From Kalmusia sp. IMI 367209 (Eukaryota; Ascomycota; Dothideomycetes; Pleosporales; Didymosphaeriaceae): 64,000 nt of DNA. Shown here one piece after another: positions 23,531 to 36,280 of the stretch (position 1 is the stretch's first letter; each line of letters starts with the position of its first letter). Made by a program: the position numbers and the translations under genes. The notes beneath the pieces are model-generated. The model searched no databases, was not told where the DNA came from, and worked only from the letters and a program-made list of their open reading frames with translations. The stretch covers positions 806,001 through 870,000 of the forward strand of contig JAPEUQ010000018.1 of assembly GCA_027946365.1 (NCBI GenBank), given 5' to 3'.

Positions 23531-25001
23531 GGACTTATATCGTTAATAGATAAAACTAATAACGTATTTCATAAGCGAGCGCGCACCCCAAGCGAGCGCG
23601 CAACGTAATTTTCTACGAGAAAATTAAAAGTCTAGAGCTTTATATCTCTATATCTAATAATTAAATATTTCTAAAATTTTAACTAGTAGTAGCTACTTAT
23701 ATAATCTCTAGATTTTATAAGTTTTAACTTAGTAGTAATTATATTACGTAAGCTATACTAGCTTAAAGTCTTTTTTAAAAATTTTTAGTTTCTTTAGTAT
23801 CTATAGTACTAGTAGAGTTATAGATTTATAAATTAAATATTATATTTTTTTAAATATAAGACACCCTTTTATAAAATTATTAAAAGCTAAATATAAAGAA
23901 AAGTAGTAGTTACTAGAATTAAGAAATTTAAGTGAGTTTAGCTTATTCTTTAATAACTTCTCTATAGACTTACTAATTTATATATAACTTTAATATATTA
24001 TAGTTTATATATAAATTATATTATTATACTAGATTTATAGTAAAGGTATAGTAGTTAAAAGAATAATAAATAATAAAATAGTAGTAGTTCCTCTTCTACT
24101 TTATAACTTAAAAGATATATAAAGAGAATAATATAAAAAATTTATATTTTAATAAATTTATTAAATTAATCTAATAAGATTATTTAAGTAAAACTTAATA
24201 TATACTTTAATTAAAAGTTATTTAACTTAAATAAAGAAAAAGAATATAATATATATATTATTTATTAAAAATAAATCTATTATAGTAGTAGTTATATTAA
24301 GTTATAATTTTCTTTCTATTAATAAATTATTATAAATAGTAATCTCTTATTAGGATCTAGAATTTTAAAGGGGATCTATACTTATTTTATATATAATTAT
24401 TAGTTTTTATTTACTAATAGTTATTATAACTATATTATAAATACTAAGTTATATAACTACTCTATAGAGAGTACTCTATAGAAAATACTCTATAGTAATG
24501 TTATATACTAGATTATTTACCTTAAGTAGTCTAGGGTAAGGTGGGCTTTAGGAGGTCTAGTACTAGTTAATTAGGTAATAGATAAAGCTTATACTACTTT
24601 AATAAAGTATATTAAAGTTAATATTATTTTATATTAATCTAAGTAAGAAATAAGTTAATAATTTAAGTTAACTATAAGAAATATAATAAAGACCGGAAAC
24701 CTTTCTTTTTATATATTCTCCTTCTAGTCTCTAATGTCCTATTTATTTTCTAATATTCTTAATCTTAGTAAGATATTACTCTTAGTATAGAATATTATTT
24801 TTATTCTAGTACCTTTTCTATTTTAGTTATTCTTAGTAGAATATTATTATATAACTACTAAGTTACTAACTCTACTAGTTTATTTAAAAATCTTATTATA
24901 TTTATTATATCTACTATAGGTTCGCCCATAATTACTTATCGCGTGTAATTCTCTAACTTATTAATAGATACTATTAATACTTTAGTACTTATCTAGTATA
25001 T
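23531..25001. repeat. Start of AT-rich block; Tc1/mariner-type TIR end at 23,562
   Basis: At 23,562 a sequence starts ACGTATTTCATAAGCGAG after a TA dinucleotide. It resembles the TIRs of the two Fot1-like elements further on, including an internal repeat of the AAGCGAGCGCGC unit. No matching right end was found, so the element is truncated or interrupted. The rest is heavily RIP-mutated with no readable protein. Confidence 0.45.
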
Positions 25002-25222
25002 TATAATAAGGATATTATAAAGTTACTATAGTATTAAGATATATTATACTAGAATTAATAGGGTCTAGTACGCTAAGGAAACTAAGTAAATAAGCTATAT
25101 AAAATCTATACTATATACTTTCTTTAGGAAGTTAAGTATTATTTATTTAATATAACTAGAATTATCCTTTTACTATTAATTCTAGTATAAAGTATATACT
25201 ATTATCTATAATTAAATCTTAT
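25002..25222 (+). repeat. 5' LTR of Gypsy A copy 1
   Basis: This 220-bp sequence recurs at 44,315-44,538 and 60,469-60,687 in the same orientation. It starts TATAATAAGG (probably TG originally) and ends with a CTTATA stretch. The copy at 44,315 is preceded by a purine tract (AGAAGGGGAG), as expected for a polypurine tract before a 3' LTR. Confidence 0.75.
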
Positions 25223-28200
25223 ATAATAATACTTTAGTTATAATAGTCTAAAGATAGCTCTAAAAGTTATATAAATAGTAAATAAAAGGTAAATCTTATT
25301 TATAACCTTTTAGAATAATAAAGACGCTCTAATCTAATATATAAAAAAAATAATATATATATAATTATAGCCCTCCTTTAATACTAGAAGAGTATATCTT
25401 AGTTATTAAAAGGAGGCGTAATGAACTTTACACCCTATAATAACTATACGCCCTTAAGACTAAAATCACGGAACTCGAAAATTTAAATTAAACTCCTAGC
25501 CTAACTACTCCTACTAAGGAGGCTGAAACCCAAAGTACTAATATATAATAAATATATATTTAAATCTAAAGATCTAGTTAAATATAAAAATAAAAATTTT
25601 AAAAAAATATTATAAATTCTTTTATTTATATAAGGTGGCATTTTATCTTCTACTATAAGAATTCTTACTAGACGTAGATAAAGTTATCTAGGTAATATAA
25701 TACTTAAAAGATAATTCTAGAGAGTTATAGTATATATATTATAAATATATCTTTAAGATAGAAGGGGAGATATCTATCTAAAAATATTTTAAGTAGTATA
25801 TATTTAATTTACTTTCTAATCTAGTGAATCACAGTTTAAAAATAATTATAGTATATATTTAAGTTATATAGTAGAAAGACTAAATAGTTTATTCTTTTAT
25901 AACTTATTTTAATATTATTAAGGATTAACTTATACCCTATACTAAGGAATAAAGAGTGCAATACCTTTTTTAAAGTTAAGATCTAAATTATAAAGAATAA
26001 TTACTAACTATTATTAAATATCTATTATAAAGAAGATCTTATTATATTAAACTTATACTTAAGCGGAATCTACACTATATATTATTAATATAAGAATAGT
26101 ATAGCCGCCACGTATTAAAGATAAAATATAAGGAGGCTATACTAAATTACTAAATATCTAATAGTAAGTAAGCCTTTAATAAAAGAAACGTTATATACTA
26201 TAAATATAATAAAATTAACTACTATATAAATAAATACTAAAGTAGTAATCTAAATTAAATCCTTATATAAATTAATAAGGTGGGAAAAGATTAAGTCTTA
26301 TTAATAATTTAGGGATAGTAAGATATTTACTAATATACATTCTACTAGGTATAAAATATACATATAGTATAACTAAAAATATAGGCCTAAAATAATAACT
26401 TTAAACTATTTTTAATTTATAGATTAATATTAGTTTAATTAGTTAAAGGATCACTATAGAGATAGACTTATAATCTATTAAGAAGCTAAACTTTTAAAAC
26501 TAGAATAAATTAGAGCTTAATATTAAAGTATCTACGCTATTTATATACTCTAGGTATATTTAATAGATGATATAGGTATTTAACGCTATATAATAACTAT
26601 AGTCTATAATATTAATAAAGAAGGGGTTCTCTCTTACTAGAAAATCTATTCTTATAAGAAGGAGATATCCATTTTAGTTATAGTACTTAAATATAGTATT
26701 AGGATTATACTAAAACTACTATATAACTTATTACTATATAAAACTTTAAAAAGGAAATTAAGTAAACTAGTTCTAATTTATTTTTCTAGAAGTTCTATAG
26801 ATTACTAATATAAGCTTAGAGCGTCTTATTTATATTAATAAAGCGCGTGTAGTATAAATACTAAGCCTTCTAAATATATTATACGAATATAGTAATATAT
26901 TTAATAAGGAAGTAATATCTACTCTTCTAAAATTTAAAGAATCTAATTATATAATTTCTATTATAAAAGGAAGGAACCTCTCTATAGATCTTTATATAAC
27001 CTTTTTAGCGTAAGCTTTAAGTACTCTAAGAGTACTTAGAAGATACTCTTAAAAGGGGTAAATTAGGCATAGTACTAGCTCTACTAGAGTACTAATTTTA
27101 TTTATTTTAAAGAAGGATAAAATATTATAACTTTATATTAATTATAAGAGACTTAATACTATTACTATTAAGAATCGTTATATACTTCTCTTAGTTAGAG
27201 AGATATTTAATTACCTATTAGGCGTATATTACTACACGACCTAGACCTCTATAATATCTACTATAGGATTTAGATTTAGGTAGAGGATAAGTAGAAAATA
27301 GTATTCTAAACTTAATATAGTTATTTTAAATATCTAATTATACCTTTTAGGTTAATAAACGTACCTACGAGTTTTTAGATATATATTAATAAGGCGCTAG
27401 TATAGTACCTAGACTATATATATATTATATATTTAAATAATATACTTATCTATATTTATAATAAGGATATTATACTCTACTAGTATACTATACGCTCTAT
27501 ACTTAAATTATTATAAAAAGCTAAGCTTTTTATTAATTTAGAGAAGTATATATTTATCTTAAATAATATATATTTCTTTAACTTTATTATTAGTACGTAA
27601 GGTATCTGCGCGGATCCTACGTATACGGAGATAATAACTAAATAGCTATAATTAATAAATATTAAAGAACTCTAGTTATTTTTAGAATTTATAAATTTCT
27701 ATTAATATTTTATTAAAGATTATATAAAAGAAACTACTCCTCTATTAAATCTACTAAAGAAAGAATAAGAATTTTAATAGAATATAAAAGCTAAGAATAT
27801 CTTTAAAAGGCTTAAAAAGCGCTTTTTAAATATATCTATTCTACGCTATTTTAACCCTATACTTACTATTTAATTAAAGATAGATATATCTACTTTTATA
27901 ATCTCTAGTATCCTATTATAGCTATTTAACGATTAGAAATAGCATTTAGTTACTTTTACTTTAAGAAAACTTAAGCTATAGAGCTTAATTATAAAGTTTA
28001 TAACCTTAAGCTTTTTACTATTATCTATTATTTTAAATAGTGGAGACATTATTTAGATAATATATAATATACTATTTAAGTACTAAATAACTATAATAAC
28101 CTATATGGTATACGCGCTATATAGAGACTAAGCCTATAATAAGCGTATTAGATAATATACCTAGTAGCTTTTAATTTTAAGGTAGAACACTACCTAGGAA

Positions 28201-28535
28201 AATAAATCCTACGGATAGACTATTAAGAAGGATAGATTATATATAGGAGAATCTATTATTAACTCCATTTATTACTTACCCTATAGAACAAGTTACTATT
28301 AGGGATAAGTATAGTAGAGTAAGAGAATTTATAACAAACTTAGCTTATTAAACGTATATAAAACATATATAACTAATATTTATAAATTTAAGAAGGGTCC
28401 TACTATTAATACTATAGTATATATACTATATATACTATATTTACTAGCTAGAGTATTAATTAGCAGCGAACCTATAATAGTAGAATCTAATCTACTTACT
28501 AAGATAAGATAACTTTAGTAGAGAGACATCTTTAC
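25223..28535 (+). mobile_element. Gypsy A copy 1, gag and pol first part, RIP-inactivated
   Basis: This is the internal part of a Ty3/Gypsy retrotransposon. Restoring the stops as Gln or Trp gives reverse transcriptase segments around 27,100-27,500 (YKRLNTITIKNRYILLL, YYYT*TSI) and a RNase H to chromo-linker region around 27,850-28,250. The frame is dense with TAA/TAG, so no product can be made. It is interrupted at 28,531-28,535 (TTTAC) by Gypsy B and continues at 41,522. Confidence 0.75.
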
Positions 28536-28975
28536 TGTAATGGGGCGGCCGTGAGGCTGTCTTAAAGGGGTTAAGTAGGAAATAAGGGTGTATAGGGTTA
28601 TATAATTATAAGGGGTGAATGTTATTAACTACTATAAAAGTATTAATTATTAATAAGGTTAATGGTAGTCTTCCGCAGGAATTACTTATAAGAGAACTTA
28701 ATGGATTAATGATGAGGGTTATTAGTAGTTACCTATTATCTCTATATACTACTATCTAAGGTTGGCTCTGTAGGCTCTATAGATAGAGCCTATAGAGTCG
28801 GTTCTACACGGGCTCTATAGATAGAGCCTATAGAGCCGTCATATAATCGTATTATATATCTATATTATACTTAGCATTACTTCTGTGATTATAATACTAG
28901 TCCTTTTAATTCTACTAGTTATTACTACTAATGTTATTATTGTCGTAATTCTATTACGATGTAGTAGCTATAATA
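28536..28975 (-). repeat. Left LTR (3' LTR) of Gypsy B
   Basis: This 440-bp LTR starts TGTAATGGGG and ends GCTATAATA (CA turned to TA). It is flanked by the 5-bp duplication TTTAC (28,531-28,535 and 41,517-41,521). It contains two near-identical palindromic units of the type GGCTCTATAGATAGAGCC at about 28,773 and 28,811. A complement of a polypurine tract (TTTCCCCCTCTTAG) follows at 28,978, as expected for a minus-strand element. Confidence 0.85.
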
Positions 28976-31900
28976 TTATTTCCCCCTCTTAGTTCTTTGG
29001 TCTAAAGAATATTCCATTATAGGGTAGAATTATATTAATGGAGTGATTTCTATTAATTCTTAAGTTACCGTCGCCCTTTATATCTTTTCGTAAAACTACT
29101 AAATGTCTTATACTTACTAATAAAATTAATCGTTATAGGTTTATTACTATACCTTATTTTTAATATATTAGGTTAAACTTAGATTATATCGTTTCCCCTC
29201 ATAATACTCTAAAAAAGGTTGGCTTACGAGCCTTATATAAGGTCTAGCGTCTAATATTCTTATAATATAAATGGTATTTTAATAACTAAGAGTAAGTGGT
29301 TTATTTAAGTATTTTACCTTATACTAATTACTTATAGTGCGATCTATTGGTCGCTCCTAAGTTAAAATTTAAGTTAAACTAGATGAGGCTAAGAAAGTCT
29401 AAGAGATAACGCTAAATATATTAACTATTATTTATATTAAGGTGGCGAGGCTTCAGAAATAAAAGAAATTTCTTAATAAATAGGAGGATTATTAGTCCTG
29501 CAGCGGTTCTAGAGGCGGAGTTAAATTAAAAGAGATAAATTTATAGATTACTAATCTATAGGATAGTCTAGAGGAGGTAGAAGTTAATCTAGATATTATT
29601 TATACCTCTAGTAGTAACGTTATTCTTCCTAATTTATAGCTAGATAATCTAGATCTTAATCTATTATCTCTTAGTTTTCTTTATAAGATTAGTTTAGCTG
29701 GTACTTCTCTAGCTTCTTAAAGTAATTAAGGTTTCTTCTAGTTCTTATATATTATCTCATGAATTTCCATTCTTATCTATCCCAGTCTATCTAACCTAAT
29801 AATAGTTTTTTCCATTTTAATAGTAGTAGTCCATTATATATAAGACTTCCTATTCTTTTCTATCCCCATATATATCTGTTTCTGTACACTATAGGTTGCG
29901 TATCCTAAGGTGCCTTTTCTAGTAGTGCCATATAAAGATAGGGTGAATTTTTATGAATTCTAGTAGCTTTAATTAGTATATAACTAGTATAATTTATTCT
30001 ATTATCTCATACGGTCCAATTTTTAAGTGATTAAGTTTTCTAGAAGATTATTTACTGGCTATATTTTTCGTAGTAGCTAGACTTTCTCTCCTTTTTTTAG
30101 TAGGGCGTAGCCTTTACTTATAATTATAGTATTTCTTCATTTAGAGTTATAGGAATGTAGTATTATTTTTTAGTATATTATATATTTATATAATCCTTTT
30201 CACCTAATTTTCTCTATCTATACTCTATAATTCTATTACCTTAGGTACCTGGTATACTTTTTAGTGTGAATCCGTAATTTATATAGAATGGCATGACTCC
30301 TATAACGCTATATTATAAGCTGTTATAGGCCAACTGGGCTATAGGGAGTAGTCCCACCTAGTTATTTTATTAGTAGTTTAAGTAGTATCTTAGGTATTAT
30401 TCTACTATTTAATTTATGTGTTCAGTTTGTCCGTCTATTTAGGGTAATATACTATAGACATACTATACTTAATTTTAATTAGTCTAATTACTATTACCTA
30501 TAGTTTTAAAGTGAATCTAACGTCCTAGTCTATAATAATCTTATCTAGTATCCTATAGTAGGCTACTACTATTAATAAGAATTTAAAAGCTACTTATTTC
30601 GCTTTACTAGTTTCCTATATAGGAGGAAGTAGCTATACTTCGTTATTTTATTAATGATTACTATAATTTTATTATATTCTATCCTATTATTAGGTCTTTA
30701 GATTTTAGTAACTATATAATAAAGTCTATTATTACCATTCCCTATAATTATTTAGGGGTTTCTACTAGTTAGAGTTCCCTATAAGGTATATATTATTTGG
30801 GTTTGTTTCAGTAACAATTAGTATAGTTATAGAGGACCTTAATAACTATCTATTTTACTTTTAAGAAGTAGTAGCTTTGTATGAGTCGCTCTAAAGTTCT
30901 TTTAATTCCCTAATATCTATATACTAGTACTTTATAAAATTGTCTAATAAATTCTTATTATATCTTTTTTAAAATATAGATTTGGTTAAAGACTTTTATT
31001 AGTCCTATCTTAGTAGTAGTTTCTTTTAATAGATGGCTTAAGTCTTCCGTCGTCTATTCTATTTCCCATTAAACTCATTCTTCCTACTTACTAGTTTAAA
31101 GTTCTATTAAGACTACTAGTTTAGGATAATTATAGATTATATTTTTCTTATTATTATATATTAGTAAGGTTACTAAAACTTAGGTTATTTTTTATAAATC
31201 TAGTCTCCTACTTAGGGCATTAGCCCTTAAGTTATCTATTTCTTTAGTGTAAATAATTTTAAAGTTAAATATAATTAATTATTTTATCTATCTAGTTTAT
31301 TATTGGTTTAGGACCTTAGTTATCATAAATCTAGTGAAGTTTTTATGGTTTAAATAAACTAGAATCTAATATTTTACCCTTAGAGATATATCCTCCATTC
31401 CTTAAATATTATAAATATGGCTAGTATTTCTTTATTATATATATTATAGTTTAACTCCGGTGGTTTTATCTTTTATAAATAATATTCTATTAGGTATTTT
31501 TCATCTATTTATAGGTCTCTCTAGAGTAGGTATACCTTAATAGTAAAGTTAAATGCATCCGTTTTTAGAATTATTAGTAACTATAGGTTAAAGATCTATA
31601 GTACTAGATACTTTATAAATTTCTTCTTTAGAGTATTTATTACCGTTACGTATTCCTTAGTCTATTTAAAAGGGTATCCTTTTTATTAGTTTTATTAAGG
31701 GATTGGTTATTTCGGACTAATATAGAATAAATTTTCTATAAAAGTTATAGAATCCTAAAAGGATTATACTTCCTTAATATTTTTAGCTCTAGTTATTTAA
31801 GGATATCCTTAACCTTCGCTAGTTCTACCTTAATTTTCCCTAGTTCTATTATATATCCTAGGAAGATAGTCGTAGTTACACTAAATTCATATTTTTAGAG

Positions 31901-34900
31901 CTTAAGGTAAAGTTTAGTATCTTTTATTTACTAGAGGACCTTATTCATCTATCACTTATATTCTTCTGGTTTCTCTGAATAGATTAAGACGTCATCTAGA
32001 TAGGCCATAGCGTATCTTCCTAAATAGTCTCTAAGAATAATATTTATTTACTACTAGAAGAAGGCTAATACGTTTATAAGACTAAATAGTATTATATTTT
32101 ATTTATATAGCCCTATTTTAGTGCGAAAGGTTATCTTCTATTTATATCCTTTCTTTATTCTAATCTAGTGGTATGCGTTTTTTTTTTTTTATATCTAGTT
32201 AGGTAAAACATTTAGTATATCTTAATTAGTCTTAAAAATCCGATATTAAGGGTAGGAGATACTTATCCTTAATAGTGATATCATTCATTTTTTAGTAATC
32301 TACGTAAAAGTATAGTATAGAATCATCCTTTTTATAGTAAAGATAACCCTATAGGCCACTAAAGAAGTAGATTCTTAGATATATCTTTAGGCTATATATT
32401 TAGTAACTATACTTTAAATAATTTCGTCCTCTTATATTATTATCTTATAGATGGGTCCTTATATGGGTTTGCTTCCTTCTATATAATTAATCTTATAGTC
32501 CCATTCTATATATTCTAGTAGATAATCTAGTGGTTCCTAGAAGATTTCCTCATATTCCTAATAAACGTTGGGAATTCCTTCCTTTTTAGACTCCTTATTT
32601 ACTAAGAGGTAATAAGGATACTCTATTTATTATTTCTACTAGTTAATTATTAGGTTAACTTATTTTAGCTAGGGTAGTCTAAGAATGACGTCTTAAAGAT
32701 CATTAATCTAGGTAACGTCTATAGTTATATTTCTTATTTTTAATCCTTAGGATAGGAATAATCCTTTCCTTATTTCTTTATTACTTACTCTAGAATGGTA
32801 ACCCTTTAATCCCTAAAAGGATATTAGGGTTCCTTTTTAATTAAGTTTATATTTCTTATTTTTATATAAATTCTTTAAAGATAAAGTTTTTATTACTCTA
32901 CTATTAATTATTACCTTTATAGGCCATTTATAGTATTTAGCCTCTAGTATTAGGTGGATTCCTTTTATTCCCTTAAGGGTTTCCTTCCTCTATGCCAGTA
33001 TTTAGTCTAGATCTTTCTTTTTACGTATTTTAGGTATTTGTTTTCTAGATATTCGTACCATAGTCTTCCTATAACATATTCTATTAGTAGTAAAGATCCT
33101 AATATAAGAATAAGATATTCTCTTTATTTCTTTTTAGGATACTATTTATATACTTCTTTTCTGGTGATAATATTGGTGTGCGGATCCCTAAAGACTCTAG
33201 TTAAATATACTTAATACTTTATTTTTAATGCTAAGTGTAATAAGTACTTATTACTAATATATAAGATTCATAAAATTTTATAATATGTAGGATGTTTTAC
33301 GCTTACTTAGGGTCATCTTTCTTATTAGATTCTTCTTTTATTACTACATTATGTTCCTAGATTGGGATCTAATATTTTACTAAAATTTAAGGCGTATATA
33401 CTTTATTAATCTATTTAACTTCTCTAGCTACGCTATATTATTCTAAGTTATTAAAAGATTTATCTACTAGAATCTTATTTCGTTCTACCTATTTCTGGAA
33501 ATCCGTGAATTTGGTATTTCTAGGGTACTTAATTTTCTATTCCTTATATACCTTATAGATATTTTATTCTAGTAAAGCTTATTTAAAGAATCTCTATTTT
33601 TAATTATTTCCTAGAATAACTATAAACCTTAGGGTTAAGCTATCTACTATATTAGTCTAGTAGACTAGAAGTATTCTACTCCTTTAATTTAGATATTCTT
33701 TATAGGGGTATTATTTTCTTTTTAAGTGATTAGAGATAAGTATAATTTATCTTTCTCTAATTCTTCTTCTAACTTACTTATTTCCTTAGAGTTAATTAGG
33801 TTATTAGGAATTTAGGCGTCTTATTCTTTCTTATTTATGGTAAGACGTTCTTTAATCTATTTTAGCTAGTATCCCATAACCTCTTTTATACTTCTATAGG
33901 CGTTATAGTTATTCTTTAAATACTTAGCTTAATAGGTTACCTTATATTCTTAATTTCCAGCTAATTAGTCCTTAGATTCCTTTTAGTTTCTTTCTCCTAG
34001 ACTCTTATCATTAGTGTTTCTTTTATTAGGGCAGTTTCTAGCTATATGACCTTTCTTTTATATCTAAAATATACTTCTTCTTTCCTTAGCTAGTCCTTTT
34101 ATAGATCTATCTTTTATTATTTTAAGGCTTTCTATCTTCTTTATTAGCGTTAAGAATTATTAGGTTTCCTATATTAGAGTTGAGTTTAGACCTCCCTTTC
34201 GCCCCCTAACTATTTTCCTGTTAGTTATCCTACTTTTAGAGGTATAATTTATTATTTACTTAGATAGCCTATTAGATTATTATAGGGAATGTCGTGGTTT
34301 TTTTTTATATAAATTATCTTATAATGGATGTCCCTTTAGGCCTTTATAGAACCTAATTATTAAGGCTTATTCTCCCTAGTCTAATACTGAAGTGGCTAAC
34401 TATTTAAATATAAATATATATACTACTACTATCTTAGTTTAGCGTAGTTATAATAATCTTTATTTTACTATTTATTCGGCGTCTATATTACTAAAGATCT
34501 ATAGAGTTTCCGTTTAAAGTACTTATAATTTTAAAATATTAAGTTAGTCTCTATTTTTCTTCTACTTTCCATATTTATATAGAAATCTATTAGGAATCCG
34601 TTAAACCAATTTATAGCTCATTCTATAAAGTAGATAGCTATATAAGCCATCTTTACTTCTTTAGTCTCTAGGAAGTCGCGGTTTAAATCTAAGTATAGAG
34701 ATATTAAGATAAGGAACCTCTTAGCTTACTTTAGATTCTATTAAACTTCTTAGATTCTATTAATTTAAGGGGCGGTTTTGGAGTCGTATTTTAATCTTAT
34801 CTAGTTGTTATTTTATTTCTCCTCCTCCTTCCCTTCTTCTTCTTTTTTCTTAAGCTACTAATAGAGCTTTAATCTATTTAACTATCTTATTATAGGCTTT

Positions 34901-35074
34901 TTTTTATTTCTTATTTTCCTCTCTAAGACGATTAATTTATATTTTTATCTAAATATATTCTATATTATCTATGGGTGTCACCTTAAGTGATCCTGACGGA
35001 GTGGTAGATACTATTATTAATAAAGATATAACCTAACGTATCTATAGTAGGTCCTTAAGACATAATTATTAAAG
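28976..35074 (-). mobile_element. Gypsy B internal region, minus strand
   Basis: This Ty3/Gypsy retrotransposon reads on the minus strand. The reverse transcriptase motif YLDDVLI is intact at 32,002-31,982. A gag zinc-knuckle remnant (KGHIARNCP) is at about 34,054-34,028. So gag lies to the right and pol to the left. Many codons have become TAA/TAG. Net length without the nested hAT element is about 7.0 kb, normal for the family. A separate opposite-strand frame lies near its 3' end (29,350-29,720). Confidence 0.85.
29350..29720 (+). pseudogene. Antisense accessory ORF in Gypsy B, RIP-damaged
   Basis: Reading the plus strand, opposite to gag-pol, gives a continuous coding-like frame whose stops are all TAA/TAG. 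Segments include VARLQK*KKFLNK*EDY and DSLEEVEVNLDIIYTSSS, a basic coiled-coil followed by an acidic region. It ends TSLAS then TAA. It lies between the integrase end of pol and the 3' LTR. A similar basic coiled-coil frame occupies the same place in Gypsy D (61,463-61,915). Its function is unknown. Confidence 0.5.
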
Positions 35075-35364
35075 TATAACGGGGTGATTATAAGGCTGTC
35101 TTAAAGGGGTTAAGTAGGAAATGAGGGCGTATAGGGTTATATAGTTATAAGAAGTGAACGTTAATTAACTACTATAAGTATTAATTACTAATAAGATTAA
35201 TAGTAGTCTTCTATAAGGAATTATTTATAAGAGAACTTAATGGATTAACGATGAGGGTTATTAGTAGTCATCTATTATCTCTATATACTACTATCTAAGG
35301 TTGACTCTGTGGGCTCTATAGATAGAGCCTACAGAGTCGGCTCTGCGGGCTCTATAAATAGAAC
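35075..35364 (-). repeat. Right LTR (5' LTR) of Gypsy B, first part
   Basis: These 290 bp match the left LTR from its TGTAATGGGG start (here TATAACGGGG). They stop at the hAT insertion point within AATAGAAC. The remaining 146 bp resume at 41,371-41,516, so the reconstructed length (436 bp) agrees with the left LTR (440 bp). Confidence 0.85.
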
Positions 35365-35380
35365 TAGACTGGCAAATGGG

Positions 35381-35520
35381 TATAGGTTAGGTTAGGGTTA
35401 GGTTAGATTACATAAGACCCTAACCTAATCTATATCTAAACCCATTAATTTAGCGCTAGTAATAGGTATAGGTTAGGGTTAGGTTACTAAAATCAGGGTT
35501 GGGTTAGGGTTGGGGATATG
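35381..35520. repeat. Left telomere-like subterminal repeats of the hAT element
   Basis: Imperfect TTAGGG-type units (GGTTAGGTTAGGGTTAGGTT, then GGTTAGGGTTAGGTTACT and GGGTTGGGTTAGGGTTGGGG) occur with one inverted block (CCCTAACCTAA at about 35,425). A related array lies inside the right end in the complementary orientation. Confidence 0.8.
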
Positions 35521-35819
35521 GTTATGTCTAGGTCTGAGTAATCATAATCAATTAATATATTTCTATTTACGTCTTAGTCGTTTTTTAATTATGATTATTG
35601 TTAAGGTGGATACTAGGGTAGCTAGGTAATATCAACTATCACGCATTTATTATAGTTAATTATAACAGTATAACTAGATTCATTACTACTAGAGCTTTAT
35701 AACCTATAACTACTACCCCTAATAGGTTTTCTCCTTAATTTAATAGAACGTATAGGATATAGTATCTTTGGTAGTAATACTTTGCTAAATAAGAATCTTT
35801 AACCTAAATTATAACCCTT

Positions 35820-36280
35820 TTTTGCATGGATCGCATTCATTTGGCAGTCTAGGAAAATAAGTATTTACTTAATAGTTAATATACTGATTAGAGGTACATA
35901 CCTTCAAGATATCCAACTATGAACGCCTTAGTAGCTTCTTAAAGAACACTTAGTGTAGAAGCCTAGATGCGTAAGTCTGGCTTATAGGTATAGACTAGCT
36001 CGCGAACAAGACGTGAGAATGAAAGCTTATAAATAAGTAGCTCTATAGTTTTTTGATATTACCTAATCTCTCTAAGCGCCACCACTATATCCTATTAGCT
36101 TAAGAATATGATTAGAAGCTATAATAACTTACTACCTAGCTTAAAGCGCCGCTTTTTCTTCGTATTGCCAGCAATCTTCTCGCGCGTAGCCTTACTAGCT
36201 AGATCTTTTTTAGGAGCTTTTCTGCTAGTTACTAGCTTATAGTAAGGCTTTTTAGTAGCAACTTATTTAGATCTAGCTAT
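35820..36280 (-). pseudogene. Histone H3-like gene inside a hAT transposon, RIP-inactivated
   Basis: The minus strand encodes a histone H3 variant. Exon 1 runs 36,280-36,133, exon 2 36,084-35,902, and exon 3 starts at 35,848. The introns are 48 bp (GTAAGT, GATATAG) and 53 bp (GTATGT, CCTAG), and both joins keep the frame. The tail reads ARSK*VATKK (H3: ARTKQTARKS) and SRKAPKKDLASKATR (H3: GGKAPRKQLASKAAR). The fold reads RRFKLGMVALREIR*YQKT, then LVRELVYTYKPDLRI*AST, VL*EATKAFIV and NAIHAK. Loop 1 is not lengthened, so it resembles H3 rather than CenH3. All four stops are TAA/TAG that C-to-T change can make from Gln codons, three at Gln positions of H3, and the start ATG is ATA. The part after AIHAK diverges and its exon structure is uncertain. 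Capture by, or domestication within, the transposon is inferred. Confidence 0.88.

Noticed and set aside
35381..35520. Telomere repeats as a true chromosome end or breakpoint
   Set aside because: The arrays are degenerate, occur at both ends in mirror orientation inside hAT TIRs, and the interrupted LTR continues on both sides.
35820..36280. Centromeric histone CenH3
   Set aside because: The tail keeps the H3-type ARTKQ and KAPRKQLASKA-like segments and loop 1 has the ordinary H3 length, so a divergent H3 variant fits better.
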